A DNA stretch of 37,670 nt, taken from the IMG/VR virus record IMGVR_UViG_3300030085_000095, positions 1 to 37,670 of that record; one strand, written 5' to 3'. Under the pieces are notes generated by a model that saw only the letters and a list, made by a program, of their open reading frames with translations, made no database searches and was not told the DNA's origin. Position numbers and translations under genes: made by a program. Shown piece after piece: positions 1 to 9,139 of this stretch (position 1 is its first letter; every line of letters begins with the position of its first letter). The DNA comes from a virus.

Positions 1-1
1 T

Positions 2-937
2 GAAGATGAAATAATCGCACTTTTAGCGCAATACGGTATTACTGAGGCTGAATTAGAGCAAGCTGCTCAAGTGCTAGGTGTAGATATGGAGCAGTTGCTT
101 GGTGGAGCACAAATGGAGCAACCGCAAATGGAAGTACCGCAACAGCCTATGATGATGGCTAATGGAGGACCAGCAAGTCCACAAGAAATGTTTGAAGCTT
201 TACCTTTGCCTCTGAAAGATGGATATAAAATAGCGTTAGATGACTCATCTTATTTAGTAAGAGATAGGGATACTGCTTTTGGTCCTAATGGCGAAATAAT
301 AGGCGATTTAGTTCAGGTATCAAGCTACTTATCACAATTACCCCAAAAATATAATTCATTATTAGCACAAAAAAGCGAAGCAGAAAAAATGAATAGGCGT
401 AATATAGGTGCAAATATATTTGAAATGCCAGCAAGTGTTGTTTATCCAGAAGGTAGTTCTTTTGGTGACTCTATGAGAGAAAATAGAGCAAACAGAGCTA
501 TGAATCAAAAAGAAATGGCATTAACTCCTGGAGAAATGATTTTTATAGATGCGTATGAATCACATTTTAATCCAAAAAAAATGGCTAATGGTGGTGCATT
601 ATCTGATAAAGATATAGCTATAGCTCGTAGTATGCTTACACCAGACAACGAACCTATGTTTCAAAGCAGATCTCCAGAAGGTCAAATATTTTCTTTAAAT
701 AATCGTATACAAAATTTGATGACATCTTACGATATGTTAGTAAGAAATAATGAATTTGAAAGAGCGCAGGAAGTTGCTGATGAAATTGATGAAGTTCAAC
801 AACAGATTATTGCTATTCAATCTCAAAATGTTCAACAAACATTACGTATCCCACCTATGATTCCTAATAAACCTGGAATTACTCCTATGCCACCTATAGC
901 TCCTAAAGGTATGGGATTAGGTCAAAAAAAAAACTAA
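2..937 (+). CDS. Phage protein of unknown function upstream of terminase (5' partial)
   Basis: The frame is open from base 2 with no stop before the window edge, so the true start lies to the left. A GTG at 71 is only an internal candidate. The visible 311 residues are rich in Gln and Met and carry two MANGG motifs (around 172-180 and 583-600), which I associate with virion or packaging proteins of uncultured marine phages. A LTPGEMIFIDAYESHF segment resembles the GEM/DGEF motifs in the protein at 29288-30988. Being directly upstream of the large terminase could suit a packaging or portal-associated role, but no domain is recognisable. The gene ends just after a run of ten A, and the next frame continues with similar composition, so the true protein probably includes the reading frame that ends at 1296. 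Confidence 0.75.
   Translation, partial: EDEIIALLAQYGITEAELEQAAQVLGVDMEQLLGGAQMEQPQMEVPQQPMMMANGGPASPQEMFEALPLPLKDGYKIALDDSSYLVRDRDTAFGPNGEIIGDLVQVSSYLSQLPQKYNSLLAQKSEAEKMNRRNIGANIFEMPASVVYPEGSSFGDSMRENRANRAMNQKEMALTPGEMIFIDAYESHFNPKKMANGGALSDKDIAIARSMLTPDNEPMFQSRSPEGQIFSLNNRIQNLMTSYDMLVRNNEFERAQEVADEIDEVQQQIIAIQSQNVQQTLRIPPMIPNKPGITPMPPIAPKGMGLGQKKN
924..933 (+). other. A10 homopolymer at a probable frameshift
   Basis: Ten consecutive A sit four codons before the stop of the first gene. A -1 shift here, or one missing A in the assembly, joins that frame to the frame ending at 1296. That frame is open across the tract and reads on through residues such as NTRPPDLGSITPIPPREM. The sequence cannot separate programmed slippage from an assembly error. 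Confidence 0.55.
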
Positions 938-993
938 ATTTTAATACAAGACCGCCTGATCTTGGCTCTATAACTCCCATACCCCCTAGAGAA

Positions 994-1296
994 ATGCGTG
1001 AAGCTTTTGGTGGCCCACTTTACCAAATATTAAATCCAACTGGGAAACGTTTAATAGATAATTTAGGACTACGAGGTGCAGGACTAGGAGGTTTCTTAGA
1101 AGCTGTAGTTGGACCAGGTAGTAAATTTAAAGTAAGCAAAACAGCTATGGCTAAAATAAAACCCTTACTACAGCAAAGAAAAAGACAATTAGATTTATCA
1201 AAAAATATTGATCCAGTAGAAAGAGCAGCGGCACAAAAAAACGTTAAACAAATCGAAAAACAAATAGATAAAATTATAAGAGATGACCAATCCTAA
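994..1296 (+). CDS. Small phage protein, likely the C-terminal part of the preceding gene
   Basis: The frame encodes 100 residues from the ATG at 994. It is open further upstream, back through the A10 run at 924-933, and the untranslated-looking codons before the ATG read as plausible Pro-rich protein (residues RPPDLGSITPIPPRE). There is no good Shine-Dalgarno before 994. The simplest reading is that this is the C-terminal part of the upstream protein, reached by a -1 frameshift. The C-terminal half is basic and helical, with many Lys and Gln. The end overlaps the terminase start by 14 nt. No known domain was recognised. Confidence 0.55.
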   Translation: MREAFGGPLYQILNPTGKRLIDNLGLRGAGLGGFLEAVVGPGSKFKVSKTAMAKIKPLLQQRKRQLDLSKNIDPVERAAAQKNVKQIEKQIDKIIRDDQS

Positions 1297-2752
1297 TTTT
1301 TCGCACTTATCTGATTCAGAAATACGCGAAACTCTTATGTTGCAAGAGCGTCTTGCTTTAATTGAACAACAAAAACAGTGTCAAGAATCTTTTTTAGATT
1401 TTATTAATTACATGTGGCCAGAGTTTATTTGTGGCAGACATCATAAAATTTTTGCACAAAAGCTAGAAGAAGTTGCTAATGGTACTTGTAAACGGTTAAT
1501 TGTTAATATGCCACCAAGACACACCAAGTCCGAGTTTTGTTCTACCTACTTTCCTGCTTGGATTATGGGTAAACAACCCAACCGTAAAATAATGCAAACT
1601 ACTCACACAGGAGAACTAGCAGTAAGGTTTGGTCGTAAAGTTAGAAACATGATGGATACCGAAGAGTATAAAAAAATATTCAGTAAGGTAGAACTACAAG
1701 CAGATTCAAAGTCTGCAGGTCGTTGGGAAACTAACAAAGGCGGCGAATATTTCGCAGCAGGTGTAGGCGGTGCTATAACAGGTCGTGGTGCGGACTTACT
1801 TATAATTGACGACCCACACTCAGAACAAGATGCGCTTAGTCCTACAGCTATGGAGGCTTGTTGGGAATGGTACACTTCTGGACCTAGACAGCGTTTACAG
1901 CCTGGTGGAGCTATTATATTGGTGATGACTAGGTGGAGTTCACTAGATCTTACAGAAAAGCTATTAGAAGCCCAAAAGGAAGAGCTAGCTGACCAGTGGG
2001 ATATTGTAGAGTTCCCTGCTATTTTTGAAGACTCTGGTAATCCTTTGTGGCCTGAGTTTTGGAATATAGACGAACTTAATAAAGTAAAAGCTTCACTCCC
2101 CACACAAAAATGGAACGCCCAGTGGATGCAAACCCCAACCGCAGAAGAAGGTTCTATAATTAAGCGTGAGTGGTGGAACGCTTGGGAATATGATTCCTTG
2201 CCACCAGTCAAATATATTATTCAAAGTTATGATACTGCCTACAGTAAAAAGCAAAATTCTGACTACTCTGCTATTTCTACCTGGGGTGTGTTTAATCCTA
2301 CTCCTGATGATCCAGACTCTATTATTTTGCTTGATGCTCAAAAAGGTAGATGGGACTTTCCTGAACTAAAAAGAGTAGCCTACGAAGAATATAAATATTG
2401 GGATCCTGATATGACTTTAGTAGAAGCAAAAGCATCTGGTACGCCACTTACACACGAACTGCGTAGATTGGGTATTCCTGTGGTTAATTACTCTCCTACA
2501 AGAGGACACGATAAATCAACAAGGATGCACTCTGTTGCACCTATATTTGAATCTGGGTTAGTTTGGGCACCTCAAAAAAAGTTTGCAGAAGATATGATTG
2601 AAGAATGTGCAGCTTTTCCTTTTGGAAAAAATGACGATTTATGTGATACTATGTCTCAAGCCCTAATGCGTTTTAGGGAGGGCGGTCTGGTTTCGCTACA
2701 TGATGATTATGCAGACGAAGAAAGAGCGGTAATTAAAAGGGCATATTACTAA
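1283..2752 (+). CDS. terL: Terminase large subunit (packaging ATPase/nuclease)
   Basis: This is the motor that pumps DNA into the prohead and cuts concatemers. At 489 aa it has normal length. An N-terminal ATPase shows a Walker A-like loop (about residues 75-84, NMPPRHTKSE), Walker B LLIIDD (172-177) and a coupling motif VMTRWS (about 214-219). The C-terminal RNase H-like nuclease has acidic residues at D317 (SYDTAY), E381 (LVEAKASG) and the D451/D452/D455 cluster (DDLCDTMSQAL). It overlaps the previous frame by 14 nt, and its stop overlaps the portal start (TAATG), so the two are translationally coupled. No small terminase was recognised in the window. The gene is intact. Confidence 0.95.
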   Translation: MTNPNFSHLSDSEIRETLMLQERLALIEQQKQCQESFLDFINYMWPEFICGRHHKIFAQKLEEVANGTCKRLIVNMPPRHTKSEFCSTYFPAWIMGKQPNRKIMQTTHTGELAVRFGRKVRNMMDTEEYKKIFSKVELQADSKSAGRWETNKGGEYFAAGVGGAITGRGADLLIIDDPHSEQDALSPTAMEACWEWYTSGPRQRLQPGGAIILVMTRWSSLDLTEKLLEAQKEELADQWDIVEFPAIFEDSGNPLWPEFWNIDELNKVKASLPTQKWNAQWMQTPTAEEGSIIKREWWNAWEYDSLPPVKYIIQSYDTAYSKKQNSDYSAISTWGVFNPTPDDPDSIILLDAQKGRWDFPELKRVAYEEYKYWDPDMTLVEAKASGTPLTHELRRLGIPVVNYSPTRGHDKSTRMHSVAPIFESGLVWAPQKKFAEDMIEECAAFPFGKNDDLCDTMSQALMRFREGGLVSLHDDYADEERAVIKRAYY

Positions 2753-5214
2753 TGGCAATAGAAAAACAAGACAACACCCCAGAGCCAATAGATTCTTTAC
2801 AAGGTACTGAAGATATGACGGTTGCTGTGGAGGCAATAGAAGAAGCAAACGAAGAGGATTTTGAATTACAAGAAGACGGTAGTGCTATTTTAGGTGGTAT
2901 GGATGACATGCCAATAGATGATGGTTTTGGATCTAATCTAGCTGAGTTTTTAGACGATAATCAACTTAATACAATATCTATAGAATTAATTGCAGGTATT
3001 GAAAAAGATAAATCTTCCAGAGAAGACTGGGAAAAAACTTATACAGACGGTCTTAAATACCTAGGCATGAAATTTGACCAAGAAAGGTCAGAGCCTTTTG
3101 CTGGTGCATCTGGTGTTATACACCCTTTGTTAGGTGAAGCTGTAACTAATTTCCAAGCTCAAGCCTACAAAGAGTTATTACCTTCAGGTGGTCCTGTAAA
3201 AACCCAAGTGGTTGGCAAATACGATTCAGTGGTAGAAGAACAAGCACAAAGAGTTGCTGATTTTATGAACTATCAAATTGTGCATGTAATGGAAGAGTTT
3301 GATGAAGAGTTAGATCAAATGCTTTTTTATCTACCTTTAGCAGGTTCAGCCTTTAAAAAAATATATTATGATGAAAACCTTGGTCGTGCCGTATCTAAAT
3401 TTATAGCACCAGAGGATTTAATTGTTCCTTACTTTTCTACCGACCTAGAAACCTGTCCCAGAATAACAAATGTAGTCAAAATGCCTGAAAATGAGCTTAA
3501 AAAACTGCAGGCCATAGGTTTTTACAAAAAAGTTGACGTAAGCAATAGTTATTCTCCTGAAAATAGCCAAATTCAAGAAGAAATAGATGAGTTATCAGGC
3601 CTTGAACCTAGTTATGATTTAGGTGAAGTATCTGTTTTATACGAAGTACACTGTAATTTAGATATAGATGGCTTTGAAGATGTGGATGAAAACGGTAACA
3701 TGACTGGTGTAAAGCTACCTTATATCGTAACTATAGATGCTAGTAGCAATAGTGTCTTGAGTATTTACCGTAATTATGCAGAAAATGACCCATTACGTAA
3801 AAAAATAGAGTATTTTGTGCATTTCAAGTTTTTACCTGGCTTAGGATTCTATGGGTTTGGTTTAACACACATGATAGGCGGTCTTTCAAAGGCCTCTACA
3901 AGCATATTAAGACAGTTAATTGATGCTGGTACCCTTGCAAACTTGCCTGCAGGGTTCAAAACACGTGGAATTAGGATCAGAGACGAAGATACACCATTAC
4001 AACCAGGTGAATTTAGAGATGTTGATGCTCCAGGTGGTATTTTAGGGCAAGCTATACAGCCATTACCTTTCAAAGAACCTAGTCAAACACTTTTAAGCTT
4101 GTTAAATTTACTGGTAAATGCAGGACAAAGGTTTGCATCTATTGCTGAGATTAACGTAGGTCAAGGCAATCCAAACGCTCCTGTTGGAACAACACTAGCC
4201 TTGCTCGAAAGATCTACAAAAGTTTTATCTGCTATACATAAAAGACTACATAACTCACAAAAGAAAGAATTTCGTATTCTTGCTAACGTATTTCAAGAAT
4301 ATTTACCGCAAGAGTATCCATATAATGTAGCAAATGCTAATAACAGTATTAAATTAACTGATTTTGATGAAAGGGTTGATATTTTTCCTATATCTAACCC
4401 AGATATATTTAGTCAATCACAACGTATTGCTATGGCGCAAGAAATGATGCAATTAGTGCAATCTAACCCAGAAGTGCACGGCGCAGCAGGTATTTATGAA
4501 TCATATAAACGTATGTATGCTGCTATTGGAGTGGATAATGTAGAACAAATATTAATGCCGCCTCCATCAACCGAACCACAACCACAAGAAGCTGGTTTTG
4601 AAAATAACGCATTATTACTGGGTAATCCTGCTAAGGCTTTTCCAGAACAAAACCATGACGCACACGTTGCAACACACATGAGTTTGTTAAATACACCCCC
4701 TGTTCAAATGAACGCACAGGTTCAAGCTTTAATACATGCACATATTATGGAGCATTTACAAATGAAAGCTGATATTTTAGCCCAGCAACAAATGCCGCCA
4801 GAAGCTATGCAACAGTTCCAACAATTACAACAGCAAGCTCAACAGGTTAGCCCAGCTGAACAGCAAGCTATAATGCGAGAGGCTAATAATTTGTTAGCAC
4901 AATTTTCTGCCCCAATTATGTCTCAGCTTATTGCTGAATATACATCTAAGATAGCATCTCCTGATGACGAGGATCCATTAGTAGCTATAAGAAAACAAGA
5001 GTTAGCCTTAAAAGGACAAGAATTGGCCATGGAGCAACAACAGTTTGTAGCACAAGAAAATAGGAAAGCACAAGACGCTGCAACTAGAGCTCAAATAGAT
5101 CGAGAAAGAATTAACACATCAGAAGAAATTGCCGAAATGCGTGATGAAACAGCAAGAGCTAGGCTAGACCAACAACGTGAATTTAAAAATTTAGATTTAC
5201 TTACCAGAAATTAA
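2752..5214 (+). CDS. Portal protein (head-tail connector)
   Basis: The ring subunit at the capsid vertex, through which DNA enters and leaves. The call rests on position directly after terL, large size (820 aa) and a conserved-looking core: RSEPFAGASGVIHPLLGEA around residues 113-131, then KELLPSGGPVKTQVVG. This resembles portals of podovirus-like marine phages. An acidic N-terminal 70 residues precede the core. The C-terminal third is Gln-rich and probably a coiled coil (repeated QQ and MEQQQ), as in barrel-forming portals. The start ATG overlaps the terL stop. Family membership is from pattern recognition, not a search. Confidence 0.85.
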   Translation: MAIEKQDNTPEPIDSLQGTEDMTVAVEAIEEANEEDFELQEDGSAILGGMDDMPIDDGFGSNLAEFLDDNQLNTISIELIAGIEKDKSSREDWEKTYTDGLKYLGMKFDQERSEPFAGASGVIHPLLGEAVTNFQAQAYKELLPSGGPVKTQVVGKYDSVVEEQAQRVADFMNYQIVHVMEEFDEELDQMLFYLPLAGSAFKKIYYDENLGRAVSKFIAPEDLIVPYFSTDLETCPRITNVVKMPENELKKLQAIGFYKKVDVSNSYSPENSQIQEEIDELSGLEPSYDLGEVSVLYEVHCNLDIDGFEDVDENGNMTGVKLPYIVTIDASSNSVLSIYRNYAENDPLRKKIEYFVHFKFLPGLGFYGFGLTHMIGGLSKASTSILRQLIDAGTLANLPAGFKTRGIRIRDEDTPLQPGEFRDVDAPGGILGQAIQPLPFKEPSQTLLSLLNLLVNAGQRFASIAEINVGQGNPNAPVGTTLALLERSTKVLSAIHKRLHNSQKKEFRILANVFQEYLPQEYPYNVANANNSIKLTDFDERVDIFPISNPDIFSQSQRIAMAQEMMQLVQSNPEVHGAAGIYESYKRMYAAIGVDNVEQILMPPPSTEPQPQEAGFENNALLLGNPAKAFPEQNHDAHVATHMSLLNTPPVQMNAQVQALIHAHIMEHLQMKADILAQQQMPPEAMQQFQQLQQQAQQVSPAEQQAIMREANNLLAQFSAPIMSQLIAEYTSKIASPDDEDPLVAIRKQELALKGQELAMEQQQFVAQENRKAQDAATRAQIDRERINTSEEIAEMRDETARARLDQQREFKNLDLLTRN

Positions 5215-5253
5215 TAGTTGCAAAATTTAATTTAAGTATTCATAATACCAAAC

Positions 5254-5460
5254 ATGATTAAAAGAACAGAAATCAATCAACAAAAAACACCTACTGTAAT
5301 GAAAAATAAAAATCCTTACAGTAACAAAGGCAGCGTGTCTTTGAAAACAAACCAAGGAACTTTTGATACAAATGTAAAGCCTAAGCCTGGTATGGGTAAA
5401 GGCAAAGCTAGAGGCATGGGTATTGCAGAGTTTGGCGGTAAGTTTTCTGGTGTTTATTGA
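5254..5460 (+). CDS. Small basic phage protein
   Basis: A 68-residue Lys- and Gly-rich protein between portal and the co-chaperonin region. It contains GMGKGKARGMGIAEFGGKFSG near the C-terminus, with no membrane segment or signal. The leader before the ATG (5215-5253) has no clear Shine-Dalgarno, so initiation may be weak or coupled. The end overlaps the next gene by one base (TGATG). Composition suggests a small virion-associated or nucleic-acid-binding protein, but no function is assigned. Confidence 0.65.
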   Translation: MIKRTEINQQKTPTVMKNKNPYSNKGSVSLKTNQGTFDTNVKPKPGMGKGKARGMGIAEFGGKFSGVY

Positions 5461-5669
5461 TGGATGCGGTTTGGCTTGCTAAAAAGTTTTTAAAAGAAAT
5501 AGAAGCAAGGCGAGAAGACACTAAAGATGCTATGTTAGCAGGCTGTAGTGATTTTTCTCAGTACGAGTTTTTGCGTGGGCGGTACAGTTCTCTCGCTGAC
5601 GCAGAAAATATATTTAGAGAGCTGCTAGGGAAAAACATACAAGATGACATCAAAGATACAGGTACCTGA
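5460..5669 (+). CDS. Small hypothetical phage protein
   Basis: A 69-residue, mostly helical protein. I chose the ATG at 5460, which overlaps the previous stop as TGATG, over the TTG one codon earlier. The N-terminus is MDAVWLAKKFLKEIEARRED and the middle has a CSDFSQYEFLRGRYSSL segment. The layout (short helical protein just before head assembly genes) is common in tailed phages, but no family was recognised. It overlaps the following co-chaperonin by 26 nt. Confidence 0.65.
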   Translation: MDAVWLAKKFLKEIEARREDTKDAMLAGCSDFSQYEFLRGRYSSLADAENIFRELLGKNIQDDIKDTGT

Positions 5670-6159
5670 CCACGTAGCCAAGTCAATAGAAGCAGAACAA
5701 AAAATCAAAGAACAACAAGAACAAGAAACTTCGCAAGAAACAGAGGTTGAAGATACTAATGAAAATTCAGCCTATGTATCACAATCAGCGAGAGTTTTAG
5801 ATCCAACGTTATTAGAAAAATCATTTTTAGACCGTATGCCACAACCTACAGGGTGGAGAATATTAATTTTACCCTATAAAGGCAAAGCGGTTACTGAAGG
5901 TGGAATACACTTAGTTCAGCAAACAGTAGACAGAGAATCTTTAGCTACGGTTGTTGGTTATGTGGTAAAAATGGGTCCTGATTGCTATAAGGATGCAAGC
6001 AAATTTGATCATCCTTGGTGTCAGGAAAAACAATGGGTATTAATAGGCAGGTATGCAGGAGCTAGATTCAAGCTTGGAGACGAGTCTGAGTGTCGTATCA
6101 TAAATGATGATGAGGTTATAGCTACCATACTTGATCCTGATGATATTCTTGCAGTATAA
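5644..6159 (+). CDS. GroES-like co-chaperonin
   Basis: A 171-residue protein whose C-terminal ~110 residues look like a Cpn10/GroES fold: PTGWRILILPY, EGGIHL, ATVVGYVVKMG, a VLIGRYAGARFKLGDE strand pair and a final DEVIATILDPDDI. The N-terminal ~55 residues are an extra Gln/Glu-rich charged segment. Phage co-chaperonins such as T4 gp31 replace host GroES on GroEL so that the capsid protein folds. Placement just upstream of scaffold and capsid genes fits that role. No phage GroEL is visible, so the host chaperonin would be the partner. The start overlaps the previous gene. Confidence 0.75.
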   Translation: MTSKIQVPDHVAKSIEAEQKIKEQQEQETSQETEVEDTNENSAYVSQSARVLDPTLLEKSFLDRMPQPTGWRILILPYKGKAVTEGGIHLVQQTVDRESLATVVGYVVKMGPDCYKDASKFDHPWCQEKQWVLIGRYAGARFKLGDESECRIINDDEVIATILDPDDILAV

Positions 6160-6168
6160 GGAGAAATA

Positions 6169-7077
6169 ATGTCTGAAGAAGCAGTAAAAAACGAAGAAAT
6201 AGTTGAAGAAGGTGAAATAGTAGAACTTGAAGATAGTGCTGAGTCTGCTGATGCCCCTGAAGAACAAAATGAATTAGTACAAAATGAAGACAACAATAAT
6301 GTTGAATCTGAAGTAGAATCTGATAAAGAAGAATTACAAGATTATTCAGATAAAGTACAAAAAAGAATAAACACCCTAACTAGAAAGCTAAGAGAGGCTG
6401 AAAGAGGTCAAGATTCTGCTTTGCAGTATGCTCAATCATTACAGCACAAAGTTAATAGACTTGAAACTTCTGTAAATACAGTTCAACAAAACAGCTTATC
6501 AGAATCAGAAACTAGATTAGAAGCACAAAAAGCACAAGCTATGGCATCTTTACAAAAAGCACATGAAGTTTCTGATTACGAAAAAGTTGCTCAAGCTCAA
6601 GATGTTTTAGCTAAATTAGCAGTACAAGAGCAAAAAGTGCAAGAGGGCAAATTAAATATTGCACGACAAAAAAATATAGTAGACCAAAATGCATATAATT
6701 ATGCACAACAACCAGTTCAACAACAAAGTACCTTTTCTCCTAAAATGCAAGAATGGATTGATAACGGTAATGGGTGGTTTTTAAACAACCCAGTTATGCA
6801 CGAAAGTGGCGTTCAAATACATCAAGAATTAGAAGATGAGGGGTTTGTAATTGAAAGTGATGAATATTTTACTGAGGTAAACAAAAGAATTAAGGCCAAA
6901 CACCCTGATTATTTTGGAGAATCAGCCCAATCTAAGCCATCACAAAAGGTTGCTTCAGCTGGTAGAGTAAGCGGAAATTCTGGTAAAAAACAGATAAAAC
7001 TCTCTCCAAGTGAAGTTCAAATGGCAAAAAAATTAAACGTACCTTTGAAAGAGTACGCAAAATATGTTAAAAGGTAA
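6169..7077 (+). CDS. Putative scaffolding protein
   Basis: A 302-residue protein with a very acidic N-terminus (about 60 residues rich in Glu and Asp), a long Gln/Lys/Glu coiled coil (about 60-170) and a basic C-terminus (KKLNVPLKEYAKYVKR). This is the usual profile of phage scaffolds, which shape the prohead by binding capsid protein through a basic tail and then leave. It sits between the co-chaperonin and capsid genes. The Shine-Dalgarno AAGGAG is well placed (6159-6164). There is no sequence-level family evidence, so the call is by architecture and context. Confidence 0.65.
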   Translation: MSEEAVKNEEIVEEGEIVELEDSAESADAPEEQNELVQNEDNNNVESEVESDKEELQDYSDKVQKRINTLTRKLREAERGQDSALQYAQSLQHKVNRLETSVNTVQQNSLSESETRLEAQKAQAMASLQKAHEVSDYEKVAQAQDVLAKLAVQEQKVQEGKLNIARQKNIVDQNAYNYAQQPVQQQSTFSPKMQEWIDNGNGWFLNNPVMHESGVQIHQELEDEGFVIESDEYFTEVNKRIKAKHPDYFGESAQSKPSQKVASAGRVSGNSGKKQIKLSPSEVQMAKKLNVPLKEYAKYVKR

Positions 7078-7082
7078 TAGTT

Positions 7083-7568
7083 ATGACTGAAAAAGATAAC
7101 AACAATTCAAACAGAACACCACGTTCTGCCGACACACGAGCTAAAAAAGAAGCTCGCAAACCATGGAGCCCACCATCTACGTTGGATACTCCTCCTGCAC
7201 CTGAAGGTTACACTTACAGGTGGATTAGAGCCGAAATTGTAGGCCAAGAAGATCGTAAGAATGTTTCTTCAAGATTAAGCGAAGGTTTTGACCTAGTAAG
7301 ATCTGAAGAATTAGAAGATTCTGACCAAGATCGTTTTGATAGCGTACAACAAGGTAAACACGCAGGAGTTGTAGCGCGAGGTGGTTTGCTATTGGCTAAG
7401 ATTCCTAATGAAACACGTGAAGAAAGAAACTCCTACTATGCTGCACGTGCACAGACACAGCAAGATGCTGTAGATAACGATTTAATGAGGGAATCAGATC
7501 CAAGCTCTCCGATTTTAAATCCAGAGAGAAAAAGCAAAGTAACTTTTGGCGGTGGTCAACGTAGTTGA
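7083..7568 (+). CDS. Hypothetical head-region protein
   Basis: A 161-residue soluble protein. The N-terminus is disordered and Lys/Asn/Pro-rich (KPWSPPSTLDTPPAPEGYTYRW begins its ordered part), followed by a charged globular middle with EGFDLVRSEEL and HAGVVARGGLLLAKIP segments and a Gly-rich end (FGGGQRS). I recognise this layout from uncultured marine podovirus-like genomes, where it lies between scaffold and capsid genes, but its role is unknown. A minor head protein or head-completion factor is possible. Confidence 0.7.
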   Translation: MTEKDNNNSNRTPRSADTRAKKEARKPWSPPSTLDTPPAPEGYTYRWIRAEIVGQEDRKNVSSRLSEGFDLVRSEELEDSDQDRFDSVQQGKHAGVVARGGLLLAKIPNETREERNSYYAARAQTQQDAVDNDLMRESDPSSPILNPERKSKVTFGGGQRS

Positions 7569-7606
7569 TTACCAAACTTTAAATAACAAATATAAGGTGA
7601 CTTATT

Positions 7607-8167
7607 ATGGCTAACAAAAATGCCCCTTTCGGAGCACGAGTAGTAGGTAAATTAGGTTCTGGAGTCCAAAATGGTGGAGTTACAGAATACGAAATTGCCT
7701 CTGGTGCTTCTGGGAATATTTTTTCTGGCGATTTAGTAAAAATGCTCAACACAGGTACTATTTTAGTAGCTGGTGCTGGGGATGAAGCCTTGGGTGTATT
7801 TAGAGGTTGTACTTTTACAAACTCTTCAGGTGAGACTGTTTTTAGTTCTCATTTCCCAGATGGCACTGTATCGTCCGATATTAAAGCATTTGTCGTAGAT
7901 GATCCTGATGCTGTATTTGAAATTCAAAGTGCAGGTTCTCCAGCTCAAACTGATGTCGGTTTGAACGCAGATATTTCCTATACTTCTGGCTCAACCAAAA
8001 CTGGTATGTCAGCTATGGAACTGTCTGGAACAACAGCAGCTACAACTGCTACGTTCAGAATTATGGGCTTTTCGAGTGACCCAGATAACAGTACAACAGG
8101 TTCAGCAAACGTAAATGTGATTGTTAAATTTAATGAGCATTTCTATATCGACCCAACAGGAGTATAA
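7607..8167 (+). CDS. Putative capsid decoration or head structural protein
   Basis: A 186-residue protein, Gly/Ser/Thr-rich and predicted mostly beta (FGARVVGKLGSGVQNGG, then NIFSGDLVKMLNTGTILVAG). It lies immediately before the major capsid gene, where capsid cement proteins are often encoded. The Shine-Dalgarno (AAGGTG) precedes the ATG. It has no Cys and no signal peptide. A minor head protein is the alternative. Confidence 0.6.
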   Translation: MANKNAPFGARVVGKLGSGVQNGGVTEYEIASGASGNIFSGDLVKMLNTGTILVAGAGDEALGVFRGCTFTNSSGETVFSSHFPDGTVSSDIKAFVVDDPDAVFEIQSAGSPAQTDVGLNADISYTSGSTKTGMSAMELSGTTAATTATFRIMGFSSDPDNSTTGSANVNVIVKFNEHFYIDPTGV

Positions 8168-8170
8168 ATA

Positions 8171-9073
8171 ATGGCAATTAATAGAGCGCAATTAGCGAAA
8201 GAATTAGAGCCAGGTCTTAACGCCTTGTTCGGTATGGAATATGCCAGATACGAATCTCAACATGAAGAAATTTATGAAACTGAGTCTTCTGATAGAGCGT
8301 TTGAAGAAGAAACCCTAATAGTAGGGTTTGGTAACGCAGAAGTAAAAGCTGAAGGTAGTGGTATCAGATTTGATACAGCTAACGAAGGTTATACTTCACG
8401 TTATACCCACGAAACAGTGGCTTTAGCTTTCGCGCTAACTGAAGAAGCAATTGAAGATAATCTTTATGATAGACTCGGCGCAAGATACACCAAGGCTTTA
8501 GCAAGATCTATGGCTAACACAAAGCAAATCAAAGCAGCTGCAGTATTAAACAACGCGTTTAGTACAACAGGCGGTGACGGTAAAGTGCTTGTGGCTACAG
8601 ATCATCCACTAGGCGGAGGTGGTTCACTAGCAAATAGAGCTACCACTATGGCGGATCTTAATGAAACTTCACTAGAAGACTCACTTATTAATATTTCTAC
8701 ATTTACAGATGATAGAGGTCTTAATATTGCGTTGAAAGGTATGAAGTTAATTATCCCACCACAATTAGTATTTGTTGCTGACAGATTACTACAAAGCCCA
8801 GGCAGAGTAGGAACATCTGACAACGACATTAATGCTATAGCAAATACTGGTATGCTTCCTGATGGATATGTTGTAAACAACTATCTAACAGATACAGATG
8901 CGTATTTCATCAAAACTGACTGCCCAGATGGGTTTAAGTATTTTGAAAGATCTCCTATGCAAACTGCATTAGAGGGTGACTTCGATACAGGTAACATGAG
9001 ATACAAAGCTAGAGAGCGTTATAGTTTTGGATATTCTAACTTTAGAGCCGTTTACGGTTCTCAAGGAGCTTAA
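8171..9073 (+). CDS. Major capsid protein (HK97-like fold)
   Basis: The main shell protein, 300 aa. It is supported by position after scaffold and decoration genes, by a following strong terminator, and by sequence: an N-terminal ELEPGLNALFGMEYARY, a central HETVALAFALTEEAIEDNLYD helix region typical of Mu gpT-like capsid proteins, and an A-domain-like LIIPPQLVFVADRLLQSPG segment. The C-terminus FGYSNFRAVYGSQGA is typical of such proteins. There is no N-terminal delta domain, which agrees with a separate scaffold gene. The spacing to the previous gene is 3 nt. Confidence 0.85.
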   Translation: MAINRAQLAKELEPGLNALFGMEYARYESQHEEIYETESSDRAFEEETLIVGFGNAEVKAEGSGIRFDTANEGYTSRYTHETVALAFALTEEAIEDNLYDRLGARYTKALARSMANTKQIKAAAVLNNAFSTTGGDGKVLVATDHPLGGGGSLANRATTMADLNETSLEDSLINISTFTDDRGLNIALKGMKLIIPPQLVFVADRLLQSPGRVGTSDNDINAIANTGMLPDGYVVNNYLTDTDAYFIKTDCPDGFKYFERSPMQTALEGDFDTGNMRYKARERYSFGYSNFRAVYGSQGA

Positions 9074-9114
9074 GGAACGGATTATTGTAGCGTTTCTCAC
9101 TCAACTACAATTTT

Positions 9115-9139
9115 AAGGGAGCTTCGGCTCCCTTTTTTT
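9115..9139 (+). terminator. Rho-independent terminator after the capsid gene
   Basis: A perfect 8-bp stem (AAGGGAGC / GCTCCCTT) with a stable TTCG loop is followed by a run of T. It lies 42 bases after the capsid stop and would end or attenuate the head-gene transcript. Confidence 0.92.

Noticed and set aside
1603-2211. Long minus-strand ORF inside the terminase gene
   Set aside because: It overlaps the whole conserved terL core, is Ser/Pro-rich with no domain, and no other minus-strand gene lies nearby.
6021-6296. Minus-strand ORFs over the co-chaperonin/scaffold junction
   Set aside because: Ser- and Phe-rich shadow frames of the acidic N-terminus of the scaffold gene.
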